Below, piece after piece: positions 60,375 through 64,000 of a stretch of 64,000 nt of DNA. The stretch's first letter is position 1; the number at the start of each line of letters is the position of its first letter. The notes beneath the pieces are model-generated. The model saw only the letters and a list, made by a program, of their open reading frames with translations. It made no database searches and was not told the origin of the DNA. The position numbers and the translations under genes are program-made. The DNA is from Kaiparowitsia implicata GSE-PSE-MK54-09C (GTDB lineage Bacteria > Cyanobacteriota > Cyanobacteriia > Elainellales > Elainellaceae), in assembly GCA_019359435.1 (NCBI GenBank), contig JAHHHI010000077.1, positions 27,418-91,417 on the forward strand. The letters are read 5' to 3'.

Positions 60375-60798
60375 CTTCGCACCTGGGTTCAACTTTATGT
60401 GGCCGTGCTTTATCGATGTTGCAGTGCAACCGATAGGTTGATTAGGGCAATCATTGTTGTGAACCCTCTGCCGCGCAGGGGATTCACAACAAGAAACCCT
60501 CAAACCATTGCGTTAAGCGGTGTATAAGGAATCGTGTCGCTTTGTCCTCCAGCGTGAGGCAAGAGACCCGATTGACTGACAAATCTTCTAAGAAATGGGT
60601 TTCGGCTGCGCTCAACCCACAATAAGAGTGGGATTGCAGGGTGAGCAAAGTCGAAACCTGAACGATAAAAGTTCTAGGTTTCAAAAGTGTTGTCAGCGCG
60701 CTAGGGCTCTGTTTGCATACGAAAAGCCGTCGGAGCATTCTGCTCCGACGGCTCAGCTCTCAGCTTCTAAACAGACAGGCTAATCGTCTAATCGTCCA
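60375..60798. other. Spacer gatB / PEP-CTERM gene
   Basis: No gene. It contains a GAACCCTC-TGCCGCGCAGGG-GATTC dyad near 60460 and the minus-strand terminator at 60725-60753. Confidence 0.45.
60725..60753 (-). terminator. Intrinsic terminator of the PEP-CTERM gene
   Basis: AGCCGTCGGAGCA (60725-60737) pairs exactly with TGCTCCGACGGCT (60741-60753) across TTC. On the minus strand the stem is followed by TTTTC and sits about 46 bases past the stop codon at 60799. Confidence 0.8.
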
Positions 60799-61584
60799 TT
60801 AGGCTTGCTTTTCGTTGCGCTTCTTGCGGCGAGCACTGACAAGTGCACCTACAGCTAGTGCAGTTCCTGCCATAGTGGCAGGCTCGGGAACGGCCTGAGC
60901 ACCTGCAACTTTGAAGTCTGCACCGTTGTAGCTCGACTCGCTGATCAGACGTAGACGGTTGGTGGATGCACCATCCAGGAATAGACCCAACGCGCCCACC
61001 TTCTGTGCGCTGCCAATTTCAGCGGTGTCAAGGCTGAAGCCAGCGTCGGTAAAGCCGCTACCTTGATTGCTGTTTAGCAAGAATGACGCTAAGACGGTGT
61101 CACCTTCGCCCATCGCCTGCACCATGAGCTTGCTGTTCATGCCGCGCTCCCAGAAGAAGAACTCGCTGATAGCCGACGAGAACATCACATCAATGATGAA
61201 GCTGCCAGTGTCTTCAGTATCGACGATATTGTTCAAGTTCAAGTTGCCTAGCGCAGCCGCGATGTTGTTGCTGGTGGGGTTCTCGGCCTTGACACCCGAG
61301 GCGTTGTCGCCGCGGTCAGCGCTGGCTGCGCCTGTGTTGCCTTTCGTCCACAGGTCATTCTGAATGATATTGGCGGTTTGAACCAGGGAGAAATCGGTAA
61401 CAGTGCGATCGCCGTAGCTCACAGAATCTAACCAGATGTCACCCTTCGGGTCGTTGCCAGTAAACGTGTTGGAGAAGATGAAGGGGGAGAAGGAGATTCC
61501 AGCAGCTTGTACAGGGGCGGCTAATAGTGCAAACGTGCTGCTTAGAGCCAACCCAGCGATCGCCCAAAGTTTCTTCGTGTTCAT
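60799..61584 (-). CDS. PEP-CTERM-anchored exported protein
   Basis: 261 residues. The signal peptide is MNTKKLWAIAGLALSSTFAL, cut near PVQAAG. A beta-rich domain occupies residues 30-230. A PEP-CTERM signal follows: VPEPATMAGTALAVG, a hydrophobic helix, then a basic tail (ARRKKRNEK). Such proteins are cut by an exosortase and released or anchored at the cell surface. No exosortase gene is in the window. The mature domain is not recognised beyond similarity to other cyanobacterial PEP-CTERM proteins. Confidence 0.8.
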   Translation of the reverse strand: MNTKKLWAIAGLALSSTFALLAAPVQAAGISFSPFIFSNTFTGNDPKGDIWLDSVSYGDRTVTDFSLVQTANIIQNDLWTKGNTGAASADRGDNASGVKAENPTSNNIAAALGNLNLNNIVDTEDTGSFIIDVMFSSAISEFFFWERGMNSKLMVQAMGEGDTVLASFLLNSNQGSGFTDAGFSLDTAEIGSAQKVGALGLFLDGASTNRLRLISESSYNGADFKVAGAQAVPEPATMAGTALAVGALVSARRKKRNEKQA

Positions 61585-62005
61585 AGAGAATCCTTAAAAA
61601 TTGCAGATAATAGGAAATGCAGCGTGTATTACAAGACGAGCCTGGTCAGCGTGGCGCGCTTTCCTTCGCAGTTGCGGGTTAGCCGCCTCATCCCTGATAT
61701 CTGTATCCTACTTGCAAGACCTCTGTATCTCCTTCAGTGAAGTATCGGATTTTACAGCATTAATCTCATTCCTTTGGTGGCAAGCGTTTGGCGGATTGTA
61801 AAGCTGGCAAGGGCTTAAACAATCAAAAAAACTCGGTTTGCAAAGTTGGTCTTGATGCGATTTAGACACCTGCTGTGTAAGAGTACTGAGGAGAGCAGTG
61901 TCAAGGGGCGATCGCCCCTGGCTAATCTTGTGCTACATTAGGCAATGCAAGAGAACGTTCTGCATGATGTGCAGATTTGCTCTTGTATTTTGTGGGCCGT
62001 ATTCT
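61585..62005. other. Gene-free spacer before tRNA-Gly
   Basis: Promoter region of the PEP-CTERM gene and an AT-rich spacer. No credible gene; one HIP1 site at about 61906. Confidence 0.4.
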
Positions 62006-62076
62006 GCGGGCATAGTTTAGTGGTAAAACCTTAGCCTTCCAAGCTAATGATCGGGGTTCGATTCCCCGTGCCCGCT
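62006..62076 (+). tRNA. tRNA-Gly (anticodon TCC)
   Basis: Complete cloverleaf: acceptor GCGGGCA/TGCCCGC, anticodon stem TTAGC/GCTAA with loop CTTCCAA, T arm CGGGG-TTCGATT-CCCCG, discriminator T; no encoded CCA. It reads Gly codon GGA. Its 3' end abuts a frameshifted remnant on the other strand. Confidence 0.93.
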
Positions 62077-62312
62077 TTTAAGTTGTATAGGGGTTCCAGG
62101 AAACTTGCACCTGACCTGAGTCTTGAAGGCGCCTCTGCCAAACCTTCGGCTAGGGCGGGTAGACCAGATTTTCCGGCAAGTTTGAGATTGAACTCTAGCG
62201 TCATCTCTTCAACTTCAGCCAATCCAAAGTTGATAAATGCTCCAACCGCATACGATATGAACACGTTGGCAACTTGAAACGTGCGGCAAAGGATGTAGAA
62301 GCGATCGCCCAT
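62044..62312 (-). pseudogene. Trypco1 (CU044_2847)-like remnant, frameshifted
   Basis: From ATG 62312 the protein reads MGDRFYILCRTFQVANVFIS, AFINFGLAEVEEMTLEFNLK and LAGKSGLPALAEGLAE, which resembles the trypsin-co-occurring domain 1. The family's final strand (xxxxVKCKFP) appears only in another frame, as AFKTQVRCKFPGTPIQLKSG. A frame change lies at about 62135, within GAGGCGCCTTC. The restored frame ends at 62044, inside the tRNA-Gly complement. The gene therefore appears broken and squeezed against the tRNA, a common junction for integrated DNA. Confidence 0.5.
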
Positions 62313-62641
62313 TTTCTTAGAGCTTGTTTTTAAACAATTAGTTTTTAAGCAATTATGAATTGCTTTACCTGAGCTTCGCCAAGCGACGCAACATCGTGCG
62401 AATCATCGCTCCATAAATCATCACCTCACTCATCTCGACTAAGAATTCGTAGTCTTTACTCAATCGTCGATACCGGTTCTACAATTCATACTCGTATTCC
62501 GCAACGCCCGATTGGGCTTCTATGAGACATAGCCCGCCTCCCAAAAAACCTGATCTAAATCCAATCTAAATTCCACTGTTCGAGCGTTAACCCCTAATCT
62601 TTATCTGGGCAAAATAAACAGAAGTATGCTCAGGGTGCTCT
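62313..62641. other. Gene-free spacer before pseudopilin
   Basis: AT-rich, with a repeated TTAGTTTTTAA/AGCAATTATGAATTGCT dyad at about 62325-62365. No gene. Presumed promoters for both flanking genes. Confidence 0.4.
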
Positions 62642-63205
62642 ATGTCTGTAGTGCAACGATGGGTTCGCGTGCATCGAAATTATGTAGGCGTTCAATCGCC
62701 TAAGACCGCTGGTTACACGATAACTGAACTGTTGGCAGCGCTGCTATTAGCCGCAGCACTGGGGGCGATCGCCTCCTTAGGTTGGGTTCAATTTATTACC
62801 CGATTAAACTTAGATCAGGCCAATGACCGGGCGTTGCAGCAAATCCGTTTGGCACAAACTAAAGCTAAGGAAGCCCGCATTGTGTGGCAAGTCAGCTTTC
62901 GCTCCGAAGGTGGCACACTGCAGGCTGCCCTGCATTTGCCAACCGTTCCGCCCGAGCAAATTCCCTGGCAACCCCTCGCGGGTAATGTTGAGATTGATCC
63001 AGCTCGCACTACTCTGTTTCAACGTGATGGAATGTATCGGTTGCAGTTTAGCCAACTGGGGCGCGTCAATGGACAGTTAGGACGCCTAACGCTCAAAAGT
63101 GTGAACGGCAATCCCCAGCGGCGCTGCGTGGTGACTTCGACCCTGCTGGGCACAATGCGGAAGGTTGCTAATGAGCGCTGCCCTCTACGGGCAGGACAGT
63201 TATAG
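62642..63205 (+). CDS. Type IV pilin/pseudopilin-like protein (GspH type)
   Basis: 187 residues. A leader of 24 residues ends in Gly24, then YTITELLAALLLAAALGAIA: a prepilin peptidase site with the conserved Glu5. The helix is followed by a beta-rich domain with two late cysteines (RRCVVTS and NERCPL) likely to form a disulfide. It resembles minor pilins of cyanobacteria (GspH/FimT). Minor pilins prime pilus assembly and natural uptake of DNA. It is solitary here. Confidence 0.75.
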   Translation: MSVVQRWVRVHRNYVGVQSPKTAGYTITELLAALLLAAALGAIASLGWVQFITRLNLDQANDRALQQIRLAQTKAKEARIVWQVSFRSEGGTLQAALHLPTVPPEQIPWQPLAGNVEIDPARTTLFQRDGMYRLQFSQLGRVNGQLGRLTLKSVNGNPQRRCVVTSTLLGTMRKVANERCPLRAGQL

Positions 63206-63224
63206 ATAACACAATAGATATCAT

Positions 63225-63345
63225 CAGTTCGGGTTAAGACGAGTTTCGGGACATTGGGCGTTGGGGCAGTGCTCTGAAACCCTTGATGCGCCGTGCGTGT
63301 CGCGCACAGCGCATCAAGGGTTCGAGATTATCTCGGACTCATGTT
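63225..63345. repeat. Palindromic intergenic repeat, copy E (longest)
   Basis: CAGTTCGGGTTAAGACGAGT opens the unit. Then comes a GGGACATTGGG...GCAGTGCTCT arm, then a perfect palindrome AACCCTTGATGCGC (63278-63291) / GCGCATCAAGGGTT (63309-63322). The closing part GAGATTATCTCGGACTCATG is shared with copy B. It fills most of the gap between the pseudopilin and the thioesterase. Confidence 0.6.
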
Positions 63346-63411
63346 AGATCGGCTCAATTTAGATCGGCTCAATGCTGCAGCAAGGTGATAGCAGCGTTCC
63401 ACACGGTAGCC

Positions 63412-63912
63412 CTATGGCATGAGGCGCGTTAGGGCTTGTTTAACTGTGGGGGGCAACTGCCGCATGATTTTGCCTTTTTCTTGATCGATCGGCACCAGCG
63501 TCACCTGAGCTGTGGCGCAGAGTTTTTGGGTGGCGGCCTGCTCAATGCGGTAGTCGCAGACCATCCGCACGCCCTCCATTTGGTTGATGCGAGTTTTGAC
63601 TAGGGCTATGTCCCCCATGCGGAGGGGCTGATGATAGCGCAAGGATAGATCGACAACAGGCAAGTCACATCCCATGGCAACGAGTTCTGCAAAACTGAGG
63701 CCCAGCAGTTGCATATAGGTGACTCGGGCTTCTTCCATCCACGAAATATAGGTGCCATGCCAGACTCGACCGGCATAATCGGTGTGGTGAGGATACACAT
63801 GCACCGGGTATTCAAACCAGCCATCGTCTGTCGTTTGAACCACTCGCTGAATGGCATGAATGGGGAGGGGGGTGGGCAGGGTCAATTCATTGTATGAGTA
63901 GGATAAGAGCAT
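63412..63912 (-). CDS. Acyl-CoA thioesterase, 4HBT hotdog family
   Basis: About 166 residues from ATG 63912; ATG 63921 and a later TTG at about 63885 are possible. The hotdog core includes FEYPVHVYPHHTDYAGRVWH, with the active-site Asp of the 4-hydroxybenzoyl-CoA thioesterase family, then WMEEARVTYM. Members hydrolyse acyl-CoA; in cyanobacteria one serves phylloquinone synthesis (DHNA-CoA). Which substrate applies here cannot be read. The start region overlaps a reading frame from the edge gene, suggesting an operon. Confidence 0.75.
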   Translation of the reverse strand: MLLSYSYNELTLPTPLPIHAIQRVVQTTDDGWFEYPVHVYPHHTDYAGRVWHGTYISWMEEARVTYMQLLGLSFAELVAMGCDLPVVDLSLRYHQPLRMGDIALVKTRINQMEGVRMVCDYRIEQAATQKLCATAQVTLVPIDQEKGKIMRQLPPTVKQALTRLMP

Positions 63913-64000
63913 CAATGTCATGAGCAACTCGCCGTTGTGCTTTGGTAATCGAGGTTTCCCCTTGCAAGCGAAACAAATTGACCGCCCAACTGCGAATTAA
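63887..64000 (-). CDS. C-terminal fragment of a gene cut by the right window edge
   Basis: The minus-strand frame coming in from 64000 reads RSWAVNLFRLQGETSITKAQ, RRVAHDIDALILLIQ and stops with TGA at 63889-63887. It overlaps the beginning of the thioesterase frame and is co-directional, as in translationally coupled operons. The family is not identified. Confidence 0.4.
   Translation of the reverse strand, partial: LIRSWAVNLFRLQGETSITKAQRRVAHDIDALILLIQ

Noticed and set aside
61601..61801. Hypothetical frame divergent from the PEP-CTERM gene
   Set aside because: No ribosome site, no family, lies in promoter sequence.

Overview
The window is a chromosomal segment of an oxygenic cyanobacterium. 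The clearest evidence is the psaA-psaB pair (photosystem I core), a valyl-tRNA synthetase carrying the membrane-anchored CAAD domain found only in cyanobacteria, a HetZ-related protein, and dozens of HIP1 octamers (GCGATCGC). Base composition, gene set and HIP1 density fit a Leptolyngbya/Synechococcales-like organism; the exact genus cannot be read from this piece. Most calls rest on recognising protein families by eye, since no search could be run.

Layout. 0-12 kb: a TldD-type protease, an exported alpha/beta hydrolase fused to a solute-binding domain, a divergent regulator/short-chain dehydrogenase pair, an M1 aminopeptidase and ClpB. 12-15.3 kb: a fatty-acid desaturase, a CFA-synthase-like methyltransferase and a small membrane protein, in a stretch with no HIP1 sites (possibly acquired). 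15.6-19 kb: RDD protein, ribosomal L33 and S18, and an RNB exoribonuclease. 19-21 kb: exported TPR protein and a lipoprotein. 21.4-26 kb: psaB and psaA (minus strand). 26.9-31.7 kb: proline-rich lipoprotein, Rrf2 regulator, rplU-rpmA, a second lipoprotein.

31.7-38.45 kb is a decayed integrative element at the 3' side of tRNA-Pro(CGG). It has a tyrosine integrase with two in-frame stops, an S24-type repressor facing Ner- and Xis-like genes across a palindromic operator, and a primase/DUF3987 gene followed by GGTAGAC iterons. At the far edge are an IS4-like transposase remnant and a ParE toxin fragment. The content resembles a phage satellite or minimal integrative element. Its replication gene carries three lesions: two short hairpin repeats, each of which shifts frame by a length whose removal restores the ORF, and one Trp-to-stop change.

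38.6-49 kb is housekeeping: lipA, htpG, two exported small stress-type proteins, a K+ channel with an unusual filter, and valS. 49-58 kb is mixed: a conserved unknown, an HTH-NACHT STAND ATPase (possible defence), a zinc-ribbon membrane protein, a BenE transporter, an MshEN-like protein and a HetZ-related protein. 58-64 kb holds gatB, a PEP-CTERM protein, tRNA-Gly(TCC) beside a frameshifted Trypco1-like remnant, a pseudopilin and a hotdog thioesterase.

Intergenic DNA is unusually structured: a MITE-like repeat in two inverted copies 33 kb apart, a five-copy palindromic repeat family, and several long perfect hairpins.
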